35,427 bases of DNA, from assembly GCA_937925815.1 (NCBI GenBank), contig CALAMQ010000009.1:1-35427 (forward strand), written 5' to 3'. Positions 8,021-18,490 of this stretch are shown here, piece by piece (position 1 is the stretch's first letter; the number at the start of each line of letters is the position of its first letter). A program made the position numbers and the translations under genes. This DNA comes from an uncultured Granulosicoccaceae bacterium (GTDB lineage Bacteria; Pseudomonadota; Gammaproteobacteria; CALCKW01). The notes below the pieces were generated by a model that saw only the letters and a list, made by a program, of their open reading frames with translations, was not told where the DNA came from and searched no databases.

Positions 8021-11000
8021 GTAGCGTCTCCAAACACCGATTGCAGGCGGAACACTGACTCAAACGCCGAATGCCCAAGTGACAAACCGATCGCCTCACC
8101 GCCCGTAATGGTGGTGGTGTACGCAATCTTTTGCGCCACGGCTTCGCGGCGGATGTAAGTCGAGTCGGCTATCGCAGCCGCGCCCTCGGTGGTGTTGATC
8201 ACGAGATTGATCTCGCCGTTTTTCATTAGATCAAGGATATTAGGACGCCCCTGCCCCAATTTAAAGGCTCGCTCAACCGGCACACCCGCGTTCTCCAAGA
8301 CGTCAGCCGTGCCCGATGTGGCAATGATTGCAAAGCCCGCGTCAACCAACTTGCGCGAAACATCAACCGCGCGCGGCTTGTCCTCGTCGCGCACACTGAT
8401 CAATGCCTTGCCACCTTGTGGCAAGCGGCTACCAGCGGCCAGTGCCCCTTTGACAAAGGCTTCGGCAAAACTGTGACCGATACCCATGACTTCCCCGGTC
8501 GACTTCATCTCCGGTCCAAGCAATGGGTCAACGCCTGGAAACTTCACAAACGGGAACACTGATTCTTTTACGCTGAAGAGCGTTGGCTGCGGGTCTTCCA
8601 ACACACCCTGCTCAGCCAAGGTCTGACCGGCCATGCAACGTGCGGCGACCCGCGCGAGCGGCACGCCCGTGGCCTTAGAGACAAAGGGGGCCGTGCGAGA
8701 GGCACGCGGGTTGACTTCGAGCACGTAAATGTCATCGCCCTGAATCGCGAACTGGGTGTTCATCAACCCAACCACGTCCAACGCCAATGCCAATTCACGC
8801 GTTTGATCGCGCAGACGGTCCTGCATCGATTGCGACAAGGTATACGGCGGCAGGCAGCATGCGGAGTCGCCAGAGTGAACCCCGGCCTGCTCAATGTGCT
8901 CCATGATGCCCCCGATGACCACAGACTCACCATCTGAGATGCAGTCGATATCCACTTCCACCGCGTCATTGAGGAAACGGTCGAGCAACACTGGCGAGTC
9001 ATTAGACACGCTGACAGCCTCGGTCATGTACCGGCGCAAGGAGGCCTCGTCATGCACGATTTCCATGGCCCGGCCACCGAGCACATAGGACGGTCGCACA
9101 ACCAGCGGGTAACCGATCTCATCCGCCAACGTGACGGCCGTCTCGGGGTCGCGAGCAGTGCGGTTGGGCGGCTGCATCAAACCGAGATTCTCAATCAACT
9201 TCTGAAAGCGCTCGCGGTCTTCAGCGAGGTCGATGGAATCAGGCGAGGTGCCAATGATGGGCACGCCGGCATTATCAAGATCAGCTGCGAGCTTGAGCGG
9301 CGTCTGGCCACCGTAGTGCACGATCACGCCGTGCGGGTTCTCGACGTGCATTACCTCGAGCACGTCTTCGAGTGTCAACGGTTCGAAATACAACCGGTCC
9401 GAGGTGTCGTAGTCGGTCGACACCGTCTCGGGGTTGCAGTTGACCATGATGGTTTCATAGCCGTCTTCGCGCAGCGCGAGCGCCGCGTGCACACAGCAGT
9501 AATCAAACTCAATTCCCTGCCCTATGCGGTTTGGACCGCCGCCGAGCACAACGATCTTCTTGTTGTCGGTGGGCGCCGCTTCACACTCTTGCTCGTAGGT
9601 TGAGTAGAGGTAGGCGGTGTCGGTTGCGAACTCGGCCGCACAGGTATCGACGCGCTTGTAGACCGGGCGAAGACCGTGCGCATGACGCAGGGCGCGCACT
9701 GCGCTCTCATCGCTGTCGAGCACCGTTGCAAGGCGGCTGTCGCTGAAGCCTTTGCGCTTGAGCCGGCGCAATGTCTCGCGGTCCAAGCTTGCAATATCGC
9801 GACCTTTAAGGGCCTGCTCTTCAGCGACCAAGTCTTCAATTTGCACCAGAAACCAGCGGTCAATCGCGCACAGATTAAACACGTCATCAATGGACATGCC
9901 GTGCCTGAAAGCCTCGGCGACAAACCACAACCTGTGATCCTCTGGCCTGGACAGCTCGCGCGCGATCCGTGAGCGGCGCTGCTCGGGTGAGAGGCCCGGC
10001 TCAAGCACTTCCACCAAACCGTCAACACCAATCTCAAGGCCCCTGAGCGCTTTTTGCATGGACTCTTGAAACGTGCGTCCAATGGCCATCACCTCGCCAA
10101 CTGACTTCATCTGCGTGGTCAAACCCGCATTGGCAGTTGGAAATTTTTCAAAGGTGAAACGCGGCACCTTGGTCACGACGTAGTCGATCGAGGGTTCAAA
10201 CGATGCAGGCGTGGCACCGCCCGTGATGTCGTTGCTGAGCTCATCGAGGGTGTAACCCACGGCGAGCTTCGCCGCCACTTTGGCAATTGGGAAACCGGTT
10301 GCTTTGGAGGCGAGCGCAGAGGAGCGTGAGACGCGCGGGTTCATTTCAATCACGATCATGCGACCGTCATCGGGGTTGATCGCGAACTGCACGTTCGACC
10401 CACCCGTCTCAACACCAATTTTGCGCAACACCGCCAGCGAGGCGTTGCGCATGATTTGGTATTCCTTGTCGGTCAGCGTTTGCGCCGGGGCGACAGTAAT
10501 GGAGTCACCGGTGTGCACACCCATTGGATCGAGGTTTTCGATCGCACAGATGATGATGCAGTTGTCCGCGCGGTCGCGCACCACTTCCATCTCGTATTCT
10601 TTCCAACCGAGCACCGACTCTTCAAGCAGCACTTCTGTGGTTGGCGAGAGGTCGAGTCCGCGGGTGATGATCTCCTCAAACTCTTCCCTGTTGTAGGCGA
10701 TTCCACCACCGCTGCCACCCATGGTGAACGACGGTCGAATGATGCAGGGGAATCCAATCGACGCCTGGCCCTCTAGCGCTTCTTCCATGCTGTGCGCGAT
10801 GTGCGCGCGCGGCGTGGCGAGACCGATGTCGGTCATCGCGTGGCGAAACCGCTCGCGGTCTTCGGCCATGTCGATGGCGTCTTGGGTCGCGCCGATCATC
10901 TCGACACCGTACTTCTCGAGCACGCCCTCGCGTTCGAGGTCGAGTGCGCAGTTGAGCGCTGTTTGTCCGCCCATGGTCGGCAGCAAAGCGTCTGGGCGCT

Positions 11001-11241
11001 CGGTCTCGATAATGCGTTCTAGCACCTGCCAATCAATCGGCTCGATGTAAGTCGCGTCGGCGAGTTCGGGATCGGTCATGATCGTCGCGGGATTGGAATT
11101 GACCAACACCACGCGAAAGCCCTCTTCGCGCAGCGCCTTACACGCTTGCGCGCCGGAGTAGTCAAATTCGCAGGCTTGACCGATCACGATCGGTCCTGCG
11201 CCAATGATCAGAATGCTCTTGATGTCACTGCGTTTAGGCAT
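8017..11241 (-). CDS. carB: Carbamoyl-phosphate synthase large subunit
   Basis: CarB makes carbamoyl phosphate from bicarbonate, ATP and ammonia channelled from CarA, feeding arginine and pyrimidine synthesis. The 1074-residue product (E. coli 1073) has the internal duplication: two ATP-grasp halves, beginning [20 protein letters not shown] and [15 protein letters not shown]. Each half carries [16 protein letters not shown] or [16 protein letters not shown]. The C-terminal allosteric MGS-like domain includes VRDEDK and the ATSGTADVL loop. The ATG at 11241 lies inside the end of carA (8-base overlap ATGCCTAA). An open frame running 69 codons further upstream is only the carA region read in another frame. 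Confidence 0.97.
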   Translation of the reverse strand: MPKRSDIKSILIIGAGPIVIGQACEFDYSGAQACKALREEGFRVVLVNSNPATIMTDPELADATYIEPIDWQVLERIIETERPDALLPTMGGQTALNCALDLEREGVLEKYGVEMIGATQDAIDMAEDRERFRHAMTDIGLATPRAHIAHSMEEALEGQASIGFPCIIRPSFTMGGSGGGIAYNREEFEEIITRGLDLSPTTEVLLEESVLGWKEYEMEVVRDRADNCIIICAIENLDPMGVHTGDSITVAPAQTLTDKEYQIMRNASLAVLRKIGVETGGSNVQFAINPDDGRMIVIEMNPRVSRSSALASKATGFPIAKVAAKLAVGYTLDELSNDITGGATPASFEPSIDYVVTKVPRFTFEKFPTANAGLTTQMKSVGEVMAIGRTFQESMQKALRGLEIGVDGLVEVLEPGLSPEQRRSRIARELSRPEDHRLWFVAEAFRHGMSIDDVFNLCAIDRWFLVQIEDLVAEEQALKGRDIASLDRETLRRLKRKGFSDSRLATVLDSDESAVRALRHAHGLRPVYKRVDTCAAEFATDTAYLYSTYEQECEAAPTDNKKIVVLGGGPNRIGQGIEFDYCCVHAALALREDGYETIMVNCNPETVSTDYDTSDRLYFEPLTLEDVLEVMHVENPHGVIVHYGGQTPLKLAADLDNAGVPIIGTSPDSIDLAEDRERFQKLIENLGLMQPPNRTARDPETAVTLADEIGYPLVVRPSYVLGGRAMEIVHDEASLRRYMTEAVSVSNDSPVLLDRFLNDAVEVDIDCISDGESVVIGGIMEHIEQAGVHSGDSACCLPPYTLSQSMQDRLRDQTRELALALDVVGLMNTQFAIQGDDIYVLEVNPRASRTAPFVSKATGVPLARVAARCMAGQTLAEQGVLEDPQPTLFSVKESVFPFVKFPGVDPLLGPEMKSTGEVMGIGHSFAEAFVKGALAAGSRLPQGGKALISVRDEDKPRAVDVSRKLVDAGFAIIATSGTADVLENAGVPVERAFKLGQGRPNILDLMKNGEINLVINTTEGAAAIADSTYIRREAVAQKIAYTTTITGGEAIGLSLGHSAFESVFRLQSVFGDAT

Positions 11242-12379
11242 GGGAAGGCTTCTGGCTGTGGGCGTCGATATTGGCGACGAACTGATCGAAAAGTGGGCCG
11301 ATGTCGTGCGGTCCAGGGCTCGCTTCAGGGTGACCCTGAAAACCGAATGCCGGGCGGTCGACGCAGCGGATGCCCTGCAAAGAACCGTCAAACAGCGACC
11401 GATGCGAAGCCTCCACGTGATTCGGCAGGGTCGCTTCATCAACGGCAAAACCGTGGTTTTGGCTGGTGATGCTCACGGTGCTGTCGGCCAGCGATTTCAC
11501 CGGGTGGTTGGCGCCGTGGTGGCCAAATTTCATCTTTGCGGTTTCAGCGCCGCACGCGAGCGCAAGCAGCTGATGGCCAAGGCAAATGCCAAACAGCGGC
11601 AGGCCTTTCTCGAGCAGTTCGCGAATCGCCGTGATGGCGTAATCGCAGGGCGCAGGATCACCAGGGCCGTTCGACAGGAACACACCGTCGGGTGCGAGGC
11701 TGAGAATCTCGGCGGCGGGCGTTGTCGGCGGCACCACAGTCACACGGCATCCACGCTCGCTGAGCATGCGCAGGATGTTGCGTTTGACGCCAAAATCCAT
11801 CGCGACCACGTGGCGCGCAGAGACGTCGGGTTCACTGTGGCCCTCCCCGAGCGACCACACGCCCTCGCGCCACTCGTAGGGCACTTCGGTGCCCACCACG
11901 CGAGCGAGGTCCATGCCGGCCAGTCCAGGAAACGCCTTGGCCGCGTCGAGCGCTGCCGATTCGTCAAGGTCATCACCGGTGACAATGCAGCCGTTTTGGG
12001 CTCCTTTGTCTCGCAAGATGCGGGTGAGCTGGCGGGTGTCGATGTCGGCGATAGCAACCACATTGCGCTCGCGAAGGTAGTCTTCTAGTGATTGCTCTGA
12101 GCGGAAGTTGCTGTGAAGCAGCGGCAAATCGCGAATCACGAGGCCGGCACAAGCGACGCCTGCAGATTCTTCATCCTCCGCATTGACGCCGGTGTTGCCG
12201 ATGTGGGGGTAAGTCAGTGTGACGATCTGACGGCTGTAGCTTGGGTCGGTGAGGATTTCCTGGTAGCCGGTCATGGCGGTGTTGAACACCACCTCACCGA
12301 CCGATTGGCCCACCGCCCCGATACCACGGCCGTGAAAGACCGTGCCATCTTCAAGGACGAGAATGGCAGGTGTGTGCAC
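11234..12379 (-). CDS. carA: Carbamoyl-phosphate synthase small (glutaminase) subunit
   Basis: CarA hydrolyses glutamine and passes ammonia to CarB. The 381-residue product begins with the typical [19 protein letters not shown]. The class I amidotransferase domain carries the triad C266 (FGICLGHQ), H350 and E352 (GHPEAS), with FLSNGPGDP just before it. The start is taken as GTG 12379, seven bases after GGAG; in-frame GTGs at 12430 and 12445 have worse sites and add residues the family lacks. It is first in the overlapping carA-carB-greA operon. The 186-base leader holds two inverted repeats, listed separately. Confidence 0.96.
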   Translation of the reverse strand: MHTPAILVLEDGTVFHGRGIGAVGQSVGEVVFNTAMTGYQEILTDPSYSRQIVTLTYPHIGNTGVNAEDEESAGVACAGLVIRDLPLLHSNFRSEQSLEDYLRERNVVAIADIDTRQLTRILRDKGAQNGCIVTGDDLDESAALDAAKAFPGLAGMDLARVVGTEVPYEWREGVWSLGEGHSEPDVSARHVVAMDFGVKRNILRMLSERGCRVTVVPPTTPAAEILSLAPDGVFLSNGPGDPAPCDYAITAIRELLEKGLPLFGICLGHQLLALACGAETAKMKFGHHGANHPVKSLADSTVSITSQNHGFAVDEATLPNHVEASHRSLFDGSLQGIRCVDRPAFGFQGHPEASPGPHDIGPLFDQFVANIDAHSQKPSHA

Positions 12380-12441
12380 AGGCGAGCTCCGATGGCGAAT
12401 TGGCGTGCGACCTCCGGGAGTGGGTGGCACGCGGGTGGCCG

Positions 12442-12460
12442 GCACGGTAGCTCACCGTGC
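12442..12460 (-). promoter_or_regulatory. Hairpin in the carA leader
   Basis: A perfect 7-bp inverted repeat, GCACGGT / ACCGTGC, with a 5-base loop lies 62 bases upstream of the carA start. There is no T-run after it, so it is not a simple terminator. It could be an operator or a leader-RNA structure. Confidence 0.4.
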
Positions 12461-12474
12461 TCAAGCTAACAGCG

Positions 12475-12488
12475 AAGTCTACAGACTT
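12475..12488. promoter_or_regulatory. Palindromic site upstream of carA
   Basis: AAGTCT-AC-AGACTT, two perfect 6-bp arms with a 2-base spacer, in the parE-carA gap. Its compact symmetry is that of a dimeric repressor site. The regulator cannot be named from sequence alone. Confidence 0.35.
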
Positions 12489-12565
12489 AACCTCACCACT
12501 GTCCATGCCTCGCAGTTGCCAATGACACACCCTGGACACGCACTATATTACAAGCGCGGGGAGCC

Positions 12566-14539
<1,974 letters not shown>

Positions 14540-14600
14540 TCAGACTTGGCGGACAATGGCGGAACACAAGCCGAGCTCACCTTGAGCCCGACACAACCGC

Positions 14601-14616
14601 CCCCACCTTTGTGGGG
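14601..14616 (+). promoter_or_regulatory. Small hairpin in the cnoX leader
   Basis: A perfect 6-bp stem CCCCAC / GTGGGG with loop CTTT, 24 bases before the cnoX start codon and just outside the ribosome-binding site. It could influence translation; nothing more can be said. Confidence 0.3.
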
Positions 14617-14640
14617 ACACCACCGATTTCGAGAGTACCC

Positions 14641-15510
14641 ATGGCTGAATCGCCCCATATCGTAGAAGTTAACGAACAGAATTTCATGCAGGTCGTCGTC
14701 GAGGGCTCCCTCCAGCAACCTGTGCTAGTGGACTTCTGGGCCGATTGGTGTGAGCCCTGTAAACAAGTGATGCCGGTTCTCGAAAAGCTCGCAGAAGAAG
14801 GACAAGGTGCCTTCATCCTCGCCAAATGCAACGCCGACGAAAACCAAAACATCTGCTCGCAGATCGGTATTCGCAGCTTGCCCACTGGCCTGTTGTTCTC
14901 ACAGGGCCAGCCAGTGGACCAGTTCGCGGGCGCCGTGCCTGAAGGCGAGCTTCGCGCCCTACTCGAAAAGCACATCAGCTTCCCGCCCGCGGCCGAAAAG
15001 CCGCTGACCGAACAAGCCGACGAGCTGATCGCCGCCGGTGATATCGACGGCGCTATCGTGCTGCTGCGCGCGGCGCAGGCAGAGGATCCAGAAAACGGCG
15101 ACATCCTGATCGCATTGGCCCAGGCCTCGATGGTCGCCGGCGACAGCGACACCGTCGAGACCATCATCAAGCACTTGCCCGAGTCGCACCAGAACACGCC
15201 AGAGGCCGCGCGCCTGACCGGCCTGTTGAAATTCGCGAGCGCCGACAACGCCGAGATCGATTTCGACGAGGTCGCCGCGTCGGTCGCGAGCGACAGCGCC
15301 AGCAGCGAACAGCGCTACCAATACGCGGTCAAACTCATGACCCGTGAGCGCTTCGAAGACGCCATGGAACAGTTTCTCGCGCTCATGATCCGCGACCGTG
15401 AATACGGCGATGACGCCGCAAAGAGCAGCCTGATCGCAGCCTTCGATGTGCTCGGGCAGGATCCTCTGGTCAGCAAATACCGTCGCAAACTCGCGAGCTA
15501 CATCCTCTGA
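14641..15510 (+). CDS. cnoX: CnoX/YbbN-type thioredoxin-TPR co-chaperone
   Basis: CnoX (YbbN) proteins join a thioredoxin domain to a tetratricopeptide-like C-terminal half. In E. coli they hold oxidised or unfolded substrates for GroEL and DnaK. The 289-residue product has a thioredoxin domain at about 8-112 with DFWADWCEPCK. Both cysteines (C37, C40) are present, whereas the E. coli protein lacks the first. The cis-proline stretch IRSLPTGLLF follows, and residues from about 118 form TPR-like helices with repeated DELIAAGDIDGAI and RERFEDAMEQFLAL patterns. No signal peptide is seen, so it is cytoplasmic. The start is ATG 14641 with GAGAG five bases upstream. Confidence 0.88.
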   Translation: MAESPHIVEVNEQNFMQVVVEGSLQQPVLVDFWADWCEPCKQVMPVLEKLAEEGQGAFILAKCNADENQNICSQIGIRSLPTGLLFSQGQPVDQFAGAVPEGELRALLEKHISFPPAAEKPLTEQADELIAAGDIDGAIVLLRAAQAEDPENGDILIALAQASMVAGDSDTVETIIKHLPESHQNTPEAARLTGLLKFASADNAEIDFDEVAASVASDSASSEQRYQYAVKLMTRERFEDAMEQFLALMIRDREYGDDAAKSSLIAAFDVLGQDPLVSKYRRKLASYIL

Positions 15511-16651
15511 CGCACACCGCGCCTCCCCCACCGGAGATGACGCAATCGACGACGTAGCCGTTGTCGGCGCGGGTCTGAGCGGCCTTCACACCGCGCGCTT
15601 GCTCCATCAAAGCGGGGTACGCGTTCGCCTGCTCGAAGCCCGACCGCGCTCAGGCGGCCGTATTCTGTCGGCCACCACAAGCCCCGCCGAATCGACAGAC
15701 GAGCGCCAAGGCTCTGCGGTGGATCTTGGCCCGTCTTGGTTCTGGCCCGGCCAACATCGCCTTGCGCAGCTGCTGACATCGCTCGGGCTGGCCGACGACG
15801 TCTACCCGCAGTGGAGTCTCGGCGACTCGGTCATCGAGTACGCCGACGGCCGATTGCAAATCGGTGTCGCCAGCGCTTCGATGGCAGGCTCGCTCAGACT
15901 CGATGGCGGCCTGCAACGCCTGACAGACCGGCTCGAGGCCGAGCTGCCACCAAGCGTCATCAACACATCGTGCCGCGTGACCGCCATCACCGAAGCACCC
16001 GATGCCGTGCACCTCGACACCCTTCACGCTAACAACCTGAGTCGACTCTCGGCCCGACGGGTTGTTTTAGCGCTGCCGCCACGGGTAGTTGAGGCCACGA
16101 TTGCAAAAGAGCCGCCCTGGTCCAAAGCCGAGCGTGAAACCCAGCGGGCGACGCCAACTTGGATGGCCGGTCAGGCCAAATGTATCGCCGTGTTCGAGAG
16201 CCCCTTTTGGCGCGAGGCAGGTCTTTCAGGAGACGCATTCAGCCAGCGTGGCCCCTTGGTCGAAATCCACGATGCCTCACCGAAGTCGGGCGGGCCCTAC
16301 GCCCTATTCGGCTTTGTTGGCCTTCCACCCGAGCAACGTCGCGGCCGACAGGATGACATCGAACGCGCAGTGATAGAGCAGATAGCACGCCTCTTCGGCG
16401 TCGCGGGCAAGCGGCCGGTGGCATTGCACTACTGCGATTGGGCAAATGACGACATGACAGCAGCTGCACTCGATCAGAGCGGCCGCAACGCCCACGCCCC
16501 GACGACATGCCGCTATCCGCCACTCGCTGAAGACCGCATCTGGTGGGCAGGTACCGAAACCGCCGCGCCCGGTGGCCACGAACAAGGCTACCTCGAGGGA
16601 GCGCTGGCGAGTGCTGAACGCGTTGCGAACGCGATTATCGCGCTCGGCTGA
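15446..16651 (+). CDS. FAD-dependent amine oxidase family protein
   Basis: A flavin amine oxidase (NAD(P)-binding Rossmann-like FAD fold). The dinucleotide-binding motif VVGAGLSGLHTARLL is at about 39-53, E64 (RLLEARPRSGGRI) would bind the FAD ribose, and the C-terminal FAD stretch is WWAGTETAAPGGHEQGYLEGAL. Substrate is unknown; relatives oxidise mono- or polyamines. The start is a problem. The only ATG in frame before the FAD motif is at 15446, overlapping cnoX by 65 bases and giving an unusual 35-residue N-terminus. After the cnoX stop there is no in-frame ATG, GTG or TTG before the FAD motif. A GGAG at 15533-15536 is followed eight bases later by an in-frame ATC (residue 34). It converges on dsbC. 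Confidence 0.82.
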   Translation: MCSGRILWSANTVANSRATSSDAHRASPTGDDAIDDVAVVGAGLSGLHTARLLHQSGVRVRLLEARPRSGGRILSATTSPAESTDERQGSAVDLGPSWFWPGQHRLAQLLTSLGLADDVYPQWSLGDSVIEYADGRLQIGVASASMAGSLRLDGGLQRLTDRLEAELPPSVINTSCRVTAITEAPDAVHLDTLHANNLSRLSARRVVLALPPRVVEATIAKEPPWSKAERETQRATPTWMAGQAKCIAVFESPFWREAGLSGDAFSQRGPLVEIHDASPKSGGPYALFGFVGLPPEQRRGRQDDIERAVIEQIARLFGVAGKRPVALHYCDWANDDMTAAALDQSGRNAHAPTTCRYPPLAEDRIWWAGTETAAPGGHEQGYLEGALASAERVANAIIALG

Positions 16652-16675
16652 CTACGCAACTAAAAACCGCTTACC

Positions 16676-17446
16676 TCAAGGCAACTCGGGTTCAACGGGC
16701 TCGCGTGACTCGAGCATCGAGATCAAATCGACCGCAGAGCGAAAGCCGTCCACACGCTCGCCTGTGTCGAGGATCAGCGTCGGTGTGCCAGACACGCCAA
16801 CTGCTTGCACCAGCGCCATGTGTTCATCGACCGGATTCTCGCAAGATGTTGGCGCAACAGATCCGCCATTTTTGGCGTGCGTGAGCATGTCTTGCGGGTT
16901 GTCACTGCACCAGATACTGATGTGCTGGCGGTGAGTCGGCGACGCCATGCCGGCACGCGCAAAAAGTATGTAGTTGACAGAGACGCCAGCGCGGGTTAAT
17001 TCACCTATCTGTTTGTGCAAACGACCACACCAGGGGCAGCTGATGTCGGTGAAGGCCGTGATGGTGCGACCAGCCAGCGGGGCCGTGCTGTCGCCGTCGT
17101 AGGTCAAGAAATTCTCTTGACCGATTTGTTGAAACAACCCGAGCCAGCGCGGCCCGAGCAACTCACGCATCTCGCGCTGAGTCGCTTCAGTTAAATTGGC
17201 CTGCGACTCAAGATCAATCAATGCGCCGTTGAGCAAATAGCGTCCGTCTCGGCTGACATAGGCCACTTGATCACCGCCGTACACCACTTCCATCACACCA
17301 TCGAGCGCGGTCTCGCGAACCTGCTCAATGGCAAGATCGGGGAAACGGGATTTGAGCAACGCGGTCGCGCTTTCTTCGTCGGCTCGCACGCCAAACGACA
17401 CAGCCATGACGGCAAACAGTAAAAAGATCGGAGCTAATTTCTTCAT
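16676..17446 (-). CDS. dsbC: DsbC-type periplasmic disulfide isomerase
   Basis: DsbC reshuffles wrong disulfides in the periplasm as a V-shaped dimer kept reduced by DsbD. The 256-residue precursor has a signal peptide (KK, then a hydrophobic run, cleavage after about A22 before DEES), an N-terminal dimerisation domain (about 23-84), and a thioredoxin domain. The active site is C137-P-W-C140 in FTDISCPWCGRLHKQI; E. coli DsbC has CGYC. A second structural cysteine pair is likely C180 and C202, and cis-Pro P222 lies in SGTPTLIL. It follows xerD by 54 bases, the xerD-dsbC order known from E. coli, where recJ is next. Here the strand changes instead and dsbC converges on the amine oxidase. Confidence 0.93.
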   Translation of the reverse strand: MKKLAPIFLLFAVMAVSFGVRADEESATALLKSRFPDLAIEQVRETALDGVMEVVYGGDQVAYVSRDGRYLLNGALIDLESQANLTEATQREMRELLGPRWLGLFQQIGQENFLTYDGDSTAPLAGRTITAFTDISCPWCGRLHKQIGELTRAGVSVNYILFARAGMASPTHRQHISIWCSDNPQDMLTHAKNGGSVAPTSCENPVDEHMALVQAVGVSGTPTLILDTGERVDGFRSAVDLISMLESREPVEPELP

Positions 17447-17500
17447 ACAGACATACCAGTTAAGGTCTCTTCGAGCGACAAGCCAGCGGATGGTTCCGTG

Positions 17501-18406
17501 TCAGCCACGCGGGTGGTGCTCCCGGTGCAACTGCAGCAGCCTTGTACGCGCCACATGGGTGTAAATCTGCGTTGTTGACAAGTCACTGTGTCCGAGCAAC
17601 ATTTGCACCGCCCTGAGATCTGCGTCGTGGTTGACCAAGTGGGTTGCGAACGCATGCCGCAGCGTGTGCGGTGAAATATCCGCTGCCAGCCCAGCCACCT
17701 GTGCGTATTTCTTGATCAGGTGCCAGACATTGTGTCGTGTCATACCGCGTCCGCGCACGGACAAAAAAACCACTTCATCGGCCGCGGCAGTTGCAGTGGC
17801 GAGCGCCGGTCGCGCATTGCGCAGGTAACGTTCGAGCCAAACCAGAGCGTGATCGCCAATCGGCACGATCCGCTCTTTACCGCCCTTGCCCCAGACCCGC
17901 AAAACGGCTTGCGCAGCACTGAGATTCAATGTCGACAAGCTCACAAGCTCCGACACCCGCAAGCCACAGCCGTACATCATTTCAAGCATGGCTCGGTCGC
18001 GCAGCCCTATTGGGGTGTCGGTATCGGGCGCGGCGAGCAACGACTCAACGTCGTGCTCACTCAAACTAAGAGGCAACCGCCGGCCCACTTTTGGTGACTC
18101 TATTAACGCTGAAGGGTCGTCCGCGCGCTGCCCACTGTGCACCAAATTGCGAAAATACCGCCGGAGCGCAGAGAGTTTGCGCGCCGTGCTGCGCGCACCG
18201 AGAGAGCGTGCAAATAAGCTCGCAAGGTAGTCTTGCAAGTCACCGGCTGTGGCTTCCTGCAAGCTGCGCTCACTCGCAGCAAACCAGCGCGCCGCGGCGT
18301 TGAGGTCACTGCGGTAAGCCAGCAAAGTGTTGTCGCTCAGACCACGCTCCATCCAGAGTTGATCCAAAAAGGCTTCAATCGCTGTCGCGTCGCTGCCTAT
18401 ATTCAT
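17501..18406 (-). CDS. xerD: Site-specific tyrosine recombinase XerD
   Basis: With XerC this resolves chromosome dimers at dif under FtsK control. The 301-residue product has an N-terminal SAM-like core-binding domain (about 7-95) and a C-terminal catalytic domain. The full active set is present: R150 (GCGLRVSELV), K174 (WGKGGKER), H247 and R250 (HTLRHAFATHL), H273 (LLGHSDLSTTQ) and the nucleophile Y282 (IYTHV). Spacing agrees with E. coli XerD, and the linkage to dsbC favours XerD over XerC. The start is ATG 18406 with GAGAG five bases before; the frame stays open 86 codons upstream through the moeA region but that is non-coding here. Confidence 0.95.
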   Translation of the reverse strand: MNIGSDATAIEAFLDQLWMERGLSDNTLLAYRSDLNAAARWFAASERSLQEATAGDLQDYLASLFARSLGARSTARKLSALRRYFRNLVHSGQRADDPSALIESPKVGRRLPLSLSEHDVESLLAAPDTDTPIGLRDRAMLEMMYGCGLRVSELVSLSTLNLSAAQAVLRVWGKGGKERIVPIGDHALVWLERYLRNARPALATATAAADEVVFLSVRGRGMTRHNVWHLIKKYAQVAGLAADISPHTLRHAFATHLVNHDADLRAVQMLLGHSDLSTTQIYTHVARTRLLQLHREHHPRG

Positions 18407-18433
18407 GTCGGCTCTCGCACCAAGGGCCTCTCT

Positions 18434-18463
18434 ATTGTAGCGCTCAGGTCCGCCACCTATGAT
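18434..18463. promoter_or_regulatory. Overlapping divergent promoters of moeA (+) and xerD (-)
   Basis: Plus strand: TTGTAG (18435-18440), 17 bases, TATGAT (18458-18463), giving 3/6 and 5/6 matches, 27 bases before moeA. Minus strand: TACAAT (18439-18434, 5/6) is 27 bases before xerD, with only a poor -35 (TCATAG) 17 bases away. The two -10 elements sit on each other's -35 positions, so the promoters would exclude each other. Confidence 0.45.
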
Positions 18464-18490
18464 GGCGCAACGACCGCACCCACTAGGCCA

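Noticed and set aside
11204-12088. Open frame of 294 codons opposite carA
   Set aside because: carA with its catalytic triad is the real gene; the opposite frame is compositional shadow.
14621-14640. Earlier start for cnoX at GTG 14611
   Set aside because: The extra ten residues do not resemble the family, the codon lies inside a hairpin arm, and ATG 14641 has a proper GAGAG site.
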